In this document: positions 31,117 through 44,118 of the stretch, piece by piece
How the letters are laid out: every line of letters begins with the position of its first letter
How positions within the stretch are numbered: the stretch's first letter is position 1
Assembly (NCBI GenBank): GCA_021399445.1
Contig: JAJTUQ010000002.1
Location: forward strand, 4,216,001-4,280,000
Length of the DNA: 64,000 nucleotides
DNA from: Xylogone sp. PMI_703
Taxonomy: Eukaryota; Ascomycota; Leotiomycetes
Direction of reading: 5' to 3'
Translations under genes and position numbers: made by a program
The notes under the pieces: generated by a model
Database searches by the model: none
What the model was told of the DNA's origin: nothing
The model's input: the letters and a program-made list of their open reading frames with translations, nothing else

Positions 31117-31750
31117 CTATGCTGCAGGTGTTGAAGCTGGAGCAGCCGGGGCCGGAGCTGGAGCTGTGGGGTCCTCGAGCTTTGGTGGCTCAGATGAAAT
31201 AGCTGGTGCTGGTGCTGTTCATCATTAGAATACACTCCTTTCTTTCCATACACAAGTATCACGAACCTTCTGTGGCCTTAGCTGGCTCAGTTGCGGCATC
31301 GCCAGTCACAGGAGCCTCAGTCTTTGGCTCAGCAGCAGGTTCAGCATGAGGTGTATCTATACATAAGAAGCAGTCAGCGTGAGAAAACATTAAAGAGCGT
31401 CACGCGACAGTTACTTACCCTCAACTGGTGCTGGCTCGCTGACAGCGGCAGTTCCGGCGACAGCAGCTGGAGCTGCTGCGTCCTCGGGCTTGGACTCTGC
31501 ATTCTTCTTATTCTTCTTGCTCTTGAAGAGGCTCTTGAGCTTGGCCTTCAAGTTATCCAATGCTTTTGGTGCTATTACAAAAGATCCAGCGTCAGTGATT
31601 GGGCGTGAAAGGGTCAAAATAAATATAAAGGTGCTTCTTTTGGATTGAGGCAAGCTCAGGAAGAGTCGTCCAAACTCAAGAGCAGTAATCCATAGCGTTG
31701 TTGAGTCTCAGGGGCTAATAGGTGTGGGATAACTTACGGACTCCCGGCAT
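31117..31750 (-). CDS. Small Lys- then Pro/Ala/Glu-rich protein
   Basis: Four exons: 31750-31738 (13 nt), 31571-31419, 31356-31267 and 31214-31117, giving 117 aa. The tiny first exon ATGCCGGGAGTCC splices at GTAAGT to give MPGVPPKALDNLKAKLKSLF. A lysine-rich amphipathic helix (KSLFKSKKNKK) is followed by a low-complexity Ala/Pro/Glu tail. I recognise the MPGV...LKAKLKSLFK start as a recurring small protein in filamentous fungi, but no function is known. Each intron restores frame (phase 1 at all three junctions). No catalytic motif is present. Confidence 0.72.
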
Positions 31751-32694
31751 CTTGACTGAGCAGGTATATCTTGAGCAGGATTTAATAAATGAAAGAAGGG
31801 CAGGTCGTTGGTAGATAGTGTGGTTGAAAACGCTGTGAGATGAGAGAAAGGAAAAGAAGGAAGGGAAAGAAGAAGAGAAGGAATGGTTGGCAAAGTGTCA
31901 AAATAATAAGTCCGGGTTACACGTCTCGTGTAGAGTTGGGGAGCGCTTGGTCTAACCCAATTGGACAACTCCTGTAGCAGCCGAGCGGGCAGAACCGTAA
32001 GTGAACGTTGACGGATCTGGGTTTGTGTGTATGGATCCCCCAAAAGTTTCATGGGATGTCGAAATGCAAATACGGAGCCGTAGTCCCTTTTGTATTTTTA
32101 GCTACATGTACGTGTCCAGATTTTCCAATCTAATTAAATTTTCAATTTCCTTCTTTCACGCTCATTTGACTGCTCTCCCAATGCTGGATACCAAAAAATC
32201 AATATGGGCCAGTCGCGATGTTTTCGGCCTGGCAGTGACATTGATGAAAACAATCGTCTTGCTTGGCGCATCTACTCCGTAGAGGCCGAGATCCCCTATT
32301 ACCACGCCACCCGGTTGTACAGTACTAGCTACCAAGACCCAACAAACCTTCCATCATCACATTACAGTGTCACAGGAACCGACTCCGTATAATGCGAATA
32401 CTGGAGATATCCAAAGCTCTAATTAACATCTCTGTCGCCAGCCCCTATCTTGAAGAACCCAGCTATGCGGGTCTGGAGCTTCACGGTCCTCTTGTTGATC
32501 CCCGGCCTATACCGCTAATGCACCCTAAATCCATCCCCAACTTAAGCGTAAGCAGTGGCGTTTGGCTTGTATAAATTATGCATCACTTCCCCTAGAACCC
32601 CACTAAGGCAATGTGTGGATGACACTTCCCGCTTACTACACATAATTCCCGAGCAGCTCCTACGTAATACCGGCAGTCATTACACAGCAAATGC
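31751..32694. other. Intergenic region
   Basis: The promoter of the small Pro/Ala-rich gene and 3' flank of the PTPA gene. Polypurine/polypyrimidine blocks at about 31840-31880. No gene seen. Confidence 0.6.
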
Positions 32695-34210
32695 TCAACT
32701 CCTTTTTTCGTCTCTGCTTTCTGTCCAAGGTGCTCTTGTAGGTCCTCCAGGAGCAACCCGCGGTAAAGTTATACCGGAGTCATTCCCAGTAAGGCCCACC
32801 CTACCATTGCCTGCAGCCCGGTTGGTCCATGGAGCCACTGTGCCTTCCTGAGGGAATGGACGAGTTGCAGATGTCTGAGCCGCCCATGGAGCCTTGGTGC
32901 CTCCTTGTGGAAGAGACCGGCCAGCAGCACCCGCCGAGGTAACTGCGTTCAGAGTTGGCTGGCTCGTCACATGTACAGAAGGTGATGTGTATGAAGCATG
33001 TGGATCGATATCCCAACTGAACAACGACCCAAATGGAAAATGCTGTACGACGGGAAATTTGGATAGAACTTCGGCGTTGTACATTTTGAGCATCCCCTAT
33101 TTTGCTGATTAGTGAATCTCCGAAAGTGTGAGATACCGGTACTGACCTTGTTGATCTTGCCCCATCCAGCTCGTATACCGGAGATATCGAATAGTATGGG
33201 ACTGTGCTCCCAAAACGGGCCAGTTTTAACGTCGTTAATAAATCCAACTGCAGAAAAATACATGTTATGTGGTCTTTCTTGGTCAACGATGTTTTTCTTT
33301 ACAATATCACTAGGTTTGGGAGCCTTAGCCAAAGACCCCTCTACGGGCATGTTCTCGTACTCCTTAATAGCTGGGGAGTATTGGGAAGATCCAAATATGT
33401 ATGGAATAAATGAGTGGTCATCAAGGCCCCATACCCCATGAGATCCCGCTGGCTCAAGAGTATATGTGAGAATTAGCTTCCGAATAACTCTGAGGTATCT
33501 GGAGCTGTTAGCATCAATAACAATCCAAATTATTGTAGATCAACATACTGTTCAATCACTCCTATAACTATACATCTTTCCAGAGATCCGTCTCCATCAG
33601 TTTGATCAGTACCAAATCCTCCTAGCTTCCAGATGGAACCTAGGAAAGCTAGGAAACTCAGCTCATGTCCTGTGCCGTAGTCAAGTCTCTGTGAGCTTCC
33701 AAAACTTCCTAGAAAATATGAAGTGAGCTCATCCAGAGCCGAATCGCCTTCTGTAGGGCCTGAGTTGAACCCAACAACTAGAGCTGGAAGAAATCGCTTC
33801 AGAAGCTCCTGTGTCCTCTCCTCGAGGAGAGCATGCCACTTTCTGAAGCTAATATTTCCAAATCTTCGTGGGCCTGGGTCTGGAGGGGCTTCTTCGATGA
33901 TATTTTCCACGCTGCGTAGTAACTCCTGCAACTTGAGCACGGTTTCAGGATAACTTATAGGCGTATCAAGTTGCCAGGTTTCAATCTGTCCGGAATCCGA
34001 TATTCGCGGGCACATGGCTATATTTAGTTGCATAATAAATGTGATAATATCGCTGTAAGCTTTGGAAGAAAGGAAATGCGTGACATCATGGCCCTCATTA
34101 ATTCTTTTCGTAGGTCTAATAAATTTATGCGGTTTTGAAGGATCCAATACAGCTAATTTGTTGAAGTGAGATGGCCGAGCAAGTTTAGTATCTTCCATCG
34201 GTGCGTTCAT
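32695..34210 (-). CDS. RRD1: PP2A activator PTPA (peptidyl-prolyl isomerase, Rrd1/Rrd2 family)
   Basis: Three exons: 34210-33549, 33504-33147 and 33096-32695, giving 473 aa. PTPA proteins activate and remodel protein phosphatase 2A and show prolyl isomerase activity. Family blocks: [94 protein letters not shown], then [18 protein letters not shown]. The frame upstream of MNAPMEDTK has only a GTG, so Met at 34210 was chosen. The C-terminal 100 residues hold three APW repeats (KAPWAAQ, VAPWTNR, RAPWTES) and are low in order. The long tail favours Rrd1 over Rrd2, but the paralogue is not certain. Confidence 0.9.
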
Positions 34211-34582
34211 AATGTGGTCTCTAGCTGCACTCGTCTTTCGAAGTGTAATACGTGATCCAGCCACAAACCAAAGTTGAAGCTCGGGCCGTCAGTCATGGAG
34301 CCACAGCACTACCGACCCCTGTCCAACAGCCAAACGTCCGCTACCCCACAGTGTTTACTTGTCTGGACCATAACACAACAACAGATGTGCTCTACTGGGC
34401 AGACCTCTGCCCAGCGCAAGGGGCAATATATTCTTTACAAGATTTTAGAAATCGTGTAAGACTAAGGAGTCCTCTTACATTCCATCCCACAATACATCTC
34501 CTAGAGAGATGATACAATTCAATTAGAACTTGTCTCTATTTAACTCATGGACGTGTAACGTTGGCTATCACCACCTGAAATC
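34211..34582. promoter_or_regulatory. Shared promoter of PTPA and the AT-hook gene
   Basis: 372 bp between divergent start codons. No specific site recognised. Confidence 0.45.
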
Positions 34583-36484
34583 ATGGGCAAGCGAGGCCGC
34601 CCTAGATCTAAGCAACATATTGTTGCAGATGGTGAGATACACACGTAAATCACTTTTCAATATGTTCTAAAGATATGCTCTTCATAGGCAACGAGGAGTC
34701 TGCTGAGGACGGCGATGAGATGGCAAATGTTATAAATAATTCATCGCTTCATACGGTAAATGATGCTAGTACTACTCAGGATCGTAGTCTGCCGCGTCCA
34801 AGAGGGCGGCCAAAGAAGCAGAGAAATGGAGACCAGAACGAGCCAACGGTGCATGAAGGCCGCGAGACCAGGAGTATGCGTAAGGCATCGCAGGCACATG
34901 GCCGGGAACACGAGCATCCAGACCCAAATGAAGATGTAATCAAAGAGTCTCAGGGGAAACTCTCAAAGAAACAATCCATACAGTCCTCTTCAGCTTCAAA
35001 CGAAAGAGCTACAGCTCCAATTACAGCCCAGCCAGAGAATACTTCAAGAGATGCAGAGTCAGATGTGAGTGAAGAAGTTGGGCAAGAAGAGGCCAACACC
35101 TCGGATTATGGAATTCAATCAGACTCAAATGAGTCTCTCATGCAAATTCAAGAAGATGATGTTCCACCTTTACTTCTGATAGGGATCGGTGGTCCCTTTC
35201 TCAACATCCAGCGCCTGCAGATGATTGAGAGAAGCTTAGACCATTACCACAAAGACTTTGATGTTTCGGAACTCGATATTCGTAAAAAACCACGTACAGC
35301 GGAGGCTATAGCTGTTGGAAAGCAATTGAGGGATCTATTCTTGTTATATGAACGATTTGAACCCGACCATGAACAGATAGCATCCGAAATTCATTCTGAG
35401 ATCTCAGAGAAATTTAGACTCCTAAGTGAGAAGACCAATAACCTATTACATTCGTTGACATATCGCTCCAGACCGCCGTCACAGAACTATAGACAGACAC
35501 GGACAAAAAAAGAAAACGGGAATGCTAAAGAGCTGCTTGAAGATCTATACTGTGTTACAATTCGCCAGTTTGTGATATTATCGGCTGTAGCAGCCACGTC
35601 ATATGCTAAGTGCATTCCGATAGAGGATGAGTACCTTGAGGAGGTATTCTTTCTTATCGGAATAGCCCATAAATTAGCAGAAACAGCAACTGGCGAGGAG
35701 GGAAGAGTTCAACCAAAAGCTAGGGAATCAGACAATGGGGTTGAATATGAAATCCAAGAGTCTACAAAGATGAACCTGGGAGCCCTTCAACTGCTCAAGG
35801 AAGATTGTGAAAGAGAGCTCCAGGCCAGACACCAGAAGGAAAAGAAGGAAAGGAAGAAAATACTAGACTCACTTCGCGTAGAGGAGAAGAAGAGGAAGGC
35901 AGAAGCCCAAATGGAGAGAGACCGTCGTCATGATTTAGAAAGATTTATAGAAGGCTCCAAAATTATCGCTCAGGTAATGGCGGATAAGCAATGGAGTAAA
36001 TTGCTAAGTGATCAGTTCAAGCTAGTGCAGAACTGGGAGGCCGGTTCAGAGTCAGAGTCAGTCCAGTTGAGTTACGATCAGAACCTCTCTGAGCCAGAAC
36101 TCTCTTATGATAGAGATGCGAATGAGGAAGAGTTCGAGCGAGTACAGCTATTTGAGGAGAACAATACACGCCAGTCTCACAAGACTAGACCACTGTCAGA
36201 CACTGAACGATTAGAATTTATTGAATATCTCCGGAATGAAAAAGGTAATACCACTCGTCATGCATACATAGTCTCAGTGTGGAGAAATGGCTCTAACACT
36301 TCTCTGCGTTTCAGGACCAGACAGATACGAAAAGTTAGCTGAAAAGTTAGATAGAAGTCTGGATGACATATTCATGTGGGCGAAAGATCTACAGGAAACG
36401 ATGAATGACGCCCATGCGAAAGGGAAGTTTACAGCCCCAGAAGATTTCTGGACGTATCGTATTTGGGTAGAGCAAGACACCTGA
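34583..36484 (+). CDS. AT-hook, Myb/SANT-like nuclear protein
   Basis: Three exons: 34583-34631, 34688-36244 and 36315-36484, giving 591 aa. The first exon gives MGKRGRPRSK and the second RPRGRPKKQRN near residue 55; both have the RGRP core of AT-hooks that bind the minor groove. An acidic, Ser-rich region follows, then a helical domain (about 180-330) and a basic coiled coil (about 380-450). Splicing of 36245-36314 joins a C-terminal Myb/SANT-like module: TERLEFIEYLRN, RYEKLAEKLD, WAKDLQETM, then GKFTAPEDFWTYRIW. This combination suggests a chromatin-associated protein. I cannot name an orthologue. Confidence 0.75.
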
Positions 36485-37319
36485 AGAGAGTGTGTACTGG
36501 TTCTGAGTGAAAGCTACTTTCGAATGAGCTTTTTCATAAGTCGAAGCTTTGCTGGCTTATGGTATATGTTTAACCTAGAAGATATATATAGCCCACTACC
36601 TAGCATTTCAAATCTGAACGAAAGAGGCAATAAAAGTCGAGCATACGACCATATTTTTATCACCCTCATACCACATATACCAGTAGTGATCGAAGCTAGG
36701 GTTCTAACTCTAACATTAGATTAGGTCTTAATAAGTTGAATTAAAGTACACTTGCGAGTACGCCGTACGATTTCAAGCAAAATGTATAGGGTAGTTATAT
36801 ACCCTCATGGTTAGTCAGAATGCAATGCAACCGTCATACCCATTTGAAGGATTTGTGGAAACGCATCCTACCATGTATAACTGGTTAAAGAAGAGCGTAT
36901 AATTCAAGGTCATCATTTAGCAATTATATATAGACGAGAATACCTAAGCTCCCTATATTCGAATCCACACTAGAATCAATTATAGATCGAGGCCAGGGTC
37001 ACCCCTGCCTGTGGATAACAACGGCTACACTTTCCATATTGGGCCAGTACTTCCCCAACTGCCAACCCACAAGGCAAAAGCGTTGTTTTCCAGTTTCAGT
37101 TCCAACTTCTTTTGAGTTTAGAAGGTCTTCTTGCGAGGAAGATACATATCACGCTTGAAGTGCGCGTTAGGAAGTCATTGGTGCAGCCAGATCTGGGTTT
37201 TGAGTTACTTCTGTAGGTATAGACTCGCCGTCCGTCGTAATGCAAAACGGGCTCAAAAGCTGACAGAGGCGGGAATATTCTAATTTAGTTCGATCAACAC
37301 CAGAAGCCAAAGATTGATA
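36485..37319. other. Intergenic region
   Basis: The 3' flank of the AT-hook gene and promoter of the nitrilase-family gene. No gene or repeat recognised. Confidence 0.6.
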
Positions 37320-38425
37320 ATGGCTCCCGTATATAAGATTGCTGTCATTCAGCTATATCCAAAGGTAATAATTTTTTGCTTTTCTCTCTTCTTGCAGTCA
37401 TAGAGTCCCAGTAGCCTGAGTGGCAAAAGATACGACATCTTCACATCATGATGTCCCAGATTTCCCCCCTTACTATTATACGAGTCCGGATTGTACTTGG
37501 AACTTGCAGTTGCCCCTTTTTCTTCTATTAAAACCATTTACTTGCTAACAAAAAACCATCACAGCCTTTGGACGCGGAGCAAAACCATGCCAAGGCGATT
37601 TCGTTCATCCGTAAAGCAGCGGAACAGGGTGCAGACCTAGCCGTTCTTCCAGAATACCATCTCACGAACTGGGCTCCGGAAGATCCAAAATTCGGCGAAA
37701 TCTGTGAAGACTACCAGAAATACGTTGATGCCTATTGTAAGTTGGCTAAAGAGCTGAATATCTGCATCGTCCCCGGCACCATTGTGGAGAAACGGGAGGA
37801 TGGAAAACTTCTCAACATCGCCTATTTTATTTCAAAGGATGGCTCGATCCTAGGGAACTATCAAAAAAAGAACCTCTGGCTCACCGAACGGTCACATCTT
37901 ACTGGCTCGGAGCATGCTCCTCATGAGGTATTCGATACACCGATTGGAAAGGTCGGGATCCTAATATGCTGGGATTTAGCGTTCCCAGAAGCATTCCGTC
38001 AGCTAATCGCTGCTGGCGCGAAAACCATTATCATCCCAAGCTTCTGGACTCTGAATGATTGCATTCCGGCTGGATTGAAGCGCAATCCTCTTTCGGAAGC
38101 TGTATTCCTTAACAGTGCTCTTGCCTTACGGGCATTTGAGAACACCTGCATGGTAGTGTTTGCAAATGCTGGTGGGCCACCTGAAAAGCCTTCAAGAGGG
38201 AATTATGCGGGCTTGAGCCAAGTTACTATTCCATTCGTAGGCGCTCTGGGTAGACTAGAGGCTGAAGAGGGAATGAGTGTGGTGGAAGTTGACATGCAAG
38301 TCCTAGAGGATGCAGAAGAGAATTACCAAGTCCGCGCGGATCTTGCAAGAGAGGGTTGGCATTACAGCTATACCTTAGCACAGGACCGTCCTCCTGCGTC
38401 TGATAAAGGGAATGCTAAGCTATAA
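37320..38425 (+). CDS. Carbon-nitrogen hydrolase (nitrilase superfamily)
   Basis: Two exons, 37320-37364 and 37565-38425 (intron 200 nt), giving 301 aa. Members hydrolyse non-peptide C-N bonds by a Glu-Lys-Cys triad. Exon 1 encodes the buried first strand (MAPVYKIAVIQLYPK). The triad is visible: Glu in LPEYH (about 43), Lys in KKNLW (about 116) and Cys in ICWDLAFPE (about 150). The length and the motif around Cys, CWDLAFPE rather than the CWE of true nitrilases, point to an amidase or omega-amidase-like enzyme. The substrate cannot be inferred. No targeting signal is seen, so the product is probably cytosolic. Confidence 0.9.
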
Positions 38426-39065
38426 GACACTGCTATATGCTCATCTAGTTATATCTATGTACATGCCATAAAAAGGGCATGCCTCGCTTTTAAATTTGTG
38501 ATACAATACGAAGAACGTGAAAAACTATCACACCAACGTAATTTGGTACAATGTCACTTAAGAGTGTCTTGTTTACTTTTCAACAGCAGTGCTAGGCTGT
38601 TAAATATCATGAGAAAAGAAACAAAACAATTAGCATGATGGGGTCTTCAGAAACTTTTCTTATTCCATGCGATCGTATTTCTACAGAAAGATTTTTTTGT
38701 CCTCAAGAATGTAAAGCGGACCCTGATAACAAATCTCATATGCCGAGCGGCAAGCTAGACTTGAGCGTTATTTTAAAGGAAGCCTCAGTCCCCAGTGAAA
38801 CAGCAAATGTTCCTCCTCTTCTCCCAATACCAATGAACCCTGCGTTAAACCAAATCTGAGAGAAATGGGATGCAGTAATCCTCAAAAAATAGAGAAACTC
38901 AAAGCAGGAGAGTTGAAAAATTTTGGTTAAAAACCCAATCCCCCGAACCGCCAGATATACAAAACGAAGAACTCCTCTAAACACCAGGGTGTTTGCCTTA
39001 CTGAAACCGCCGATTGATTTCAAAACCCATATGAACAGACCACTAGGTCTTTAGAAATATATACT
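38426..39065. other. Convergent intergenic region
   Basis: AT-rich 3' flanks of the nitrilase and Rgt1-like genes. The open frames at 38635-38859 and 38736-39023 overlap on opposite strands and look spurious. Confidence 0.6.
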
Positions 39066-41523
39066 TTAGCGAGTAATCTCTCCAGTAAAGGCCATTATAT
39101 AACCATTTCGTACAAGTTCTCGAAGCTCATTGTATCGCTTGAACTGTGTGTTGCTCGCGGTGGTAATACTCTTCTCGCTTTCTCTTCTGCCTTCACTAGC
39201 AGTAGATTCGACCCTTCCTTCTTCAGTTGCCGTGGCAAGATCAGCAAGGCGCTGTAATCCCTGGCTGGCACTCGTAGTCAGGTTTTGCTGGGCATTGCTG
39301 GGTTGCGTGCCTGCAGCTACACCAGAAGCTCCCCCAGAGGATCCCGGCTGCCTTTTCTTAATAATATAGTCTCTGATAGCTGAATCCCAGCTTGACGGCG
39401 CTATCCGCCCATCTAAAATGGTGTTCAGACTACCTTCTGCTTCCTCCCTCGTGGTCTCAAAGCCAGTTAACTCAAGCAATGTCAAAGCAGCCAACGCCGT
39501 AGCATGATAGTTAAGCGGGCTGATCGTGGTTGTATTGTGTGCCAATTGAGTAATAAGATTCATTGCCGGGCCACTGAGTTCATATGGTTCAGAATCGGGA
39601 AGTCGTAACTCCAGAAGAATACGAATTGACCAATAACAAAGGTGTAACACGGGGCATTTAGATGGGGGGAATAAAGTCTGTGGCAAAGACTCGCGGCATC
39701 TTTCCAGCTCACCCCTCATTAACGTGCCAACGATCGGCGCTGGTGGGATAGCAAGTGTGGGGAGATCTGTAGGAGTTATCGTAACTGTTGATATGTGTCC
39801 AAGAACAATTGACATGCCTATATTCTTAATTAGATAGTGAACCACAGATTTCCTTCCATCTCAGACTTACGAGCAATATTGTAGATTGCATCACCCAGAA
39901 TATTCTGATCTTCGGGATAAGTAACAACGCTGGAGTCGGGAATTAAAAGAGGAGTGCCAGTGCTAGCAGCGTGCCACCTATCCATGATAACCAAGCTCCA
40001 CCAAACTCGCCTTGATAACTTCTCATCAGAATCAGGGTCATTCTCAGAGAGCTTATCTGGCTGTTTGTGAAGGTGAAGTTTTATGGAGTAGGCAAGTCCG
40101 ACTGCAGCACCTAACAACACAGAGCGTGAAGAACTGGACTCGCCGTGGAGTGCAGCAGCTGAATTGTCGGCCTCAATTGCTAAAAGCATCATCGCTTGGA
40201 GATAAATGAGGTTGGTGGATGCAGATCGACTAGTGCTGCTTTCGTACTGCGCGGCAAGAATGAACTGCATTGCTTTCTTGACCATTTGAGGATCAGAAGG
40301 CGGAACTGAAACAGATGGAAACGACCTGACAGCTGCATGTAAAGCTTCCAAAAATGCAAATCTTAAGGCATTAGAACAGCTTGACAGCTTCGCACTTAAC
40401 CTGGCACCAGACTGAGGAAGTAGGGGGTATGTTGGATGAATGATGTTATAGTATCTGGTGCCAAGTTAGCATAAAAGTGTCAATATGCTGAAAGCATTTC
40501 ACCTACTGTTCAACTATACCGTCATCCCACTCCGGTCCATGCTCAATAGTGCTCTGTTCCAAAGCCGCTGCACCTTCAAATTGTGCGCTTGGGCGATGCT
40601 CGGGTTGGTTTCTCCAGGTCGGAGTAGGCTGGAGACCGTTTGGTGAGTAATTCGGCTCACGGAACATTTGGCCTGAACCACCCGTTTGAGGGGTTGCAAA
40701 AGATGGTGGGTGCTGACGCTGGGAGTCCTGTAATCCCCAGCCACTTGATCGTTGTGGTTGATACGGCGTACCGTATTCATTAGAAATTGAGGAGTAAGTT
40801 CTCTTTCTTTGAGTCCCATCAACGTTAGGTGGCGGCGTGAATTCCTCTGACGTGCGGCGCTGTGTGGGACTATCATGGTGTGCTAGATAGCTAGGCAGCT
40901 CGCCAGCTTGCATGGCACCTTCAAGAGTATTTAGTCTGTCTGCAAGTTCTTTGATATATCTGACATACACAAGTTAACAGACCGGAACCTAATATCGCAA
41001 TCAGAGCTACATACCCTTTACTTGGACCCCTCTTCATGGGCACCCTACTAAACTGGCATCGAGTTCCCACCCGCTTACAGCTTGAGCATTGTTCATCACC
41101 TGGCTCGCCGGTAGCGTCACATCGAATTTTCTTTCGTCGGCATTCGTCACAAGCTCTGGAAACTTTTGACCTTTTTCTCGGCGCCATCGAACCATCTGGA
41201 GTGCCATACTGATTTCCCATCTGATCCATAGGACCGTGGTTGCCTTGCTGGTGTACCGGATGTCCCTGAGGATCCTGCTCATACTGATGATGGACATTGA
41301 CCTGAGATCTCGGATCCTGCCCCTCGGTCATCACAGCAACCTGGCCCGCGCCCATAACGGGAGCGAGCCCACGCGACAACTGTGCAGCAAGCTGAAGTTC
41401 TTCCGGATTAGCCATGGGAGCTTGGGGATTCGAGGATGAATTGTAGAAAGGTCCTCCACGATCCGCAGCGACCGCGTTTGGAGACGGGTACGACTGCATG
41501 TTCGGCGCGTCACTTTGATTCAT
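39066..41523 (-). CDS. RGT1: Zn2Cys6 transcription factor, Rgt1-like
   Basis: Four exons: 41523-41015, 40959-40507, 40454-39871 and 39817-39066, giving 765 aa. Rgt1 proteins repress hexose-transporter genes when glucose is low. The binuclear zinc cluster is complete (Cys125, 128, 135, 146, 149, 156; spacing 2-6-10-2-6) and is flanked by RKRSKVSRACDECRRKK and CQFSRVPMKRGPSKGYIKEL, a signature close to Rgt1. A leucine-zipper-like YIKELADRLNTLEGAM spans the first intron. The fungal-specific middle homology region has YYNIIHPTYPLLPQ, LSRRVWWSLVIMDRWHA and LGDAIYNIAR. The Gln/Pro-rich N-terminus is low complexity. Its 5' flank is unusually long (2.6 kb). Confidence 0.88.
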
Positions 41524-44118
41524 GTTTATTCACAATTCCGACATTGAGCGCAGAAGCGCGGTATTTGTCGATAGTGACCGATTCGATGTTGATTGCTCTC
41601 GGATGACGGAACCAAGCGCAACGAGGCGTTCGACACCGCGTCAATGAGTTCTCAGGCCACGAATCTGAGTCGATGAGGACTGTTTGGAGGTCGGGTAGAC
41701 TGGGTAGATGTACGCGACGCCAATGGCCAGCTCTGCGACGGAAAGAGAAGTCAAATGCAAGGTCGCTGCAATGCAGACGACGTGGGCTCAGTGGAGGTCG
41801 AGATGGGCTGGATATTTGGAGGTGGCGGAAGGAACAACTTTTGGGCGAGGAAGCTCTCTTTGTACGACAAGGTTCCACGATGACCGAGCGCAACGGTATT
41901 TTTTGCCGACGCGTGCGGGACGGTGTGAATCCACAGAAGCCGTGGGTCTAGCGCTCTTCGACAGGTAAACAGACCACAGTCGGACCGCAGAGTTGCGTGC
42001 AGATGCGGTGCGATATTTGCCACTCCATATACCTCCGTATAACGTTGCACAGAAACCGTGTCGCGCGCCAGGAAATGGGCTTGGGCGTCCGGAGAAATGG
42101 TTTCTTCGCTTTGGCTCCAGCGGTTGCTGCTGAGCGTACAAGCGGTGCTATTCATACGCCGGCCTCGCTGCCAAGAGCATGTATATCCTTCCTCCCTCCT
42201 CCTCACCTCTGGAACGAGAGATGACCGGATATTCTGCTGGCAAGCTGCATAATATAAACGGGTGCGGTCAGCGCTGCTCTCCACCAGGAAATCGAGACGG
42301 AAGATCGCCCTTGTCGTAGAGGGTCTCCGGGATTAATGGGGTTGTGTTCTCGTGAGCAGTGTCCGCATAGGTTCTGTACCGGTAGGTCATGCACATATCC
42401 CGTAATTGGATCATGGGGCTCTCACGGCGGTTCAAGGGAGAGTATCACCCCCAGATAACGTCGTCTATCGTAACGCTATACTTTTGCAGTAACATGCCGG
42501 GTTAAGCGTCACTGCTCTGGCGGTCCTAGGTGGATAACCTCAAATACGTGCTGTGAAGACATTCGTATGCGGTTGTTCTCTCCGCCCCCTGGTGCACAGG
42601 TCTCGGTTCCCCTTGCAGAAGAACAGCGCTCAAGAACCACCGAAACTGAGTAATCTCCGTAATTGGACACCGTGCCTGTCCACAAGTCCTGCCCTTTGAG
42701 AAGGTAGTGTTTCCTTCTCGGTGAAACCTGTCCGGACATTGATCACCCGAGTTTATATCGCTTGCTCTTAAGCCTGAATGCCATCCTATTAAATCCAGCT
42801 GTTAAGCCATAAGCGCTTCTCCGCCAATTCTGCCGCCAAAATCGATGCAGCCTGTTGTAGCGGATGAAAGTTGTCTCTAATGCAATTGTTTACTGAAGGA
42901 GCTTCACATAGGCCATGTAACGTGATGTAGCTCCTCAACTAAGCATTGCTGGCGGGGAATGTTTCAACGTGTCTCTACCACCCAGAAATGACATCGCTTT
43001 GTTTAAAACGTAGAAGTTATGTTAAGGGAAACAAGCTCCGTAGACTGCTTCAGATGTGTACATTATCAGACTTCGTAAGTACAAAGAGCCCACTTGTAAT
43101 AAATGGTGTTACTCTTCCCCGGAGCATTTGCTGGAAAAAGGGCCAGCTACAGCACCTACACAGGGGCATTTGTTGTAGGATTGCGGGGTCATAGATGAAA
43201 CCACTTCTCCAGATATCTTGACGGATATGAGAAATGCCGATCAACTGCCAGCAAACTGATTAAGACACTGTCGGGGGCTGGTACCTCATTGTGTCTGGAT
43301 AGCTCCCCCGGATGATCTTCAATTCAGAGCTAGCAAACAAGGATACGCTCAAGCTTCGGCACATGCATTTGTTGTGGAACGTGGGACCGGCAATTGAGAC
43401 TGGGTTCAGTCTTTCCTTATATAAATCCCATTCGTTGCCCATTTATCGTTCTTGTACGGCCCAGCTTCTCTGAATAGTCGAATACTCTTGAGGTTCTCCC
43501 AGTTCAAATCAGAAGAACCCGTTTCTGAAAACACATACCAGGATAGCACTAGCAGCGTATACTCATGGCTCACGGCACCTGGTTAATTGTTTTGTATCCA
43601 TACTATTGTACAAAGCGGAACGGAGACGTAATAAACTAGAGCATATACCGACTGCATCAGAATTGGCATTCTAAGTCGAACTGCTGCTGTTGTGTTGCCA
43701 TATTAACCGATGAGCGTCTTCTCCCTCATTTCGACACCGGAACCAATCCAGTCAGAGTGGAATGCCTACACTGTAATTCTGCTACTTGCTGATAGTCGAT
43801 CAGATGAACCCACCTTCAATTTAAATCTCTGGATTTGTTGAAATGGTAGGCGGCGACTGAAGCTGCTATGTTAGACTTACGGTGTCCCGATTTATATCTA
43901 GTACTGATAACACTATCATTAACTAGGAAATGTGTTCTATGGGTGCCAAATCGACATATTTACAAAGTCGTTATATGAAATATAAATGGTGCACCCGCAG
44001 TATCATTCTGATATCATTGATTTGATTCTATATACCAAGGGAATCGTCACAGACGTCAAAAAATGATGTCTCCCAAGAGAAAAGTGTTCAAGAAAGGCCT
44101 GTTGCCTTTCTACGTGTG
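41524..44118. other. 2.6 kb gene-free region upstream of the Rgt1-like gene
   Basis: No convincing gene. The first 1.3 kb is less AT-rich than its surroundings and has many overlapping open frames (longest 41751-42284, minus, 177 codons from a non-conserved start) that resemble nothing known. It is likely a long 5' leader or promoter, or holds a non-coding transcript. 43500-44118 is AT-rich 3' flank of the copper-fist gene. Confidence 0.5.

Noticed and set aside
41751..42284. A 177-codon frame upstream of the Rgt1-like gene
   Set aside because: Heavily overlapped by frames on both strands, no recognised domain, and composition does not look coding.
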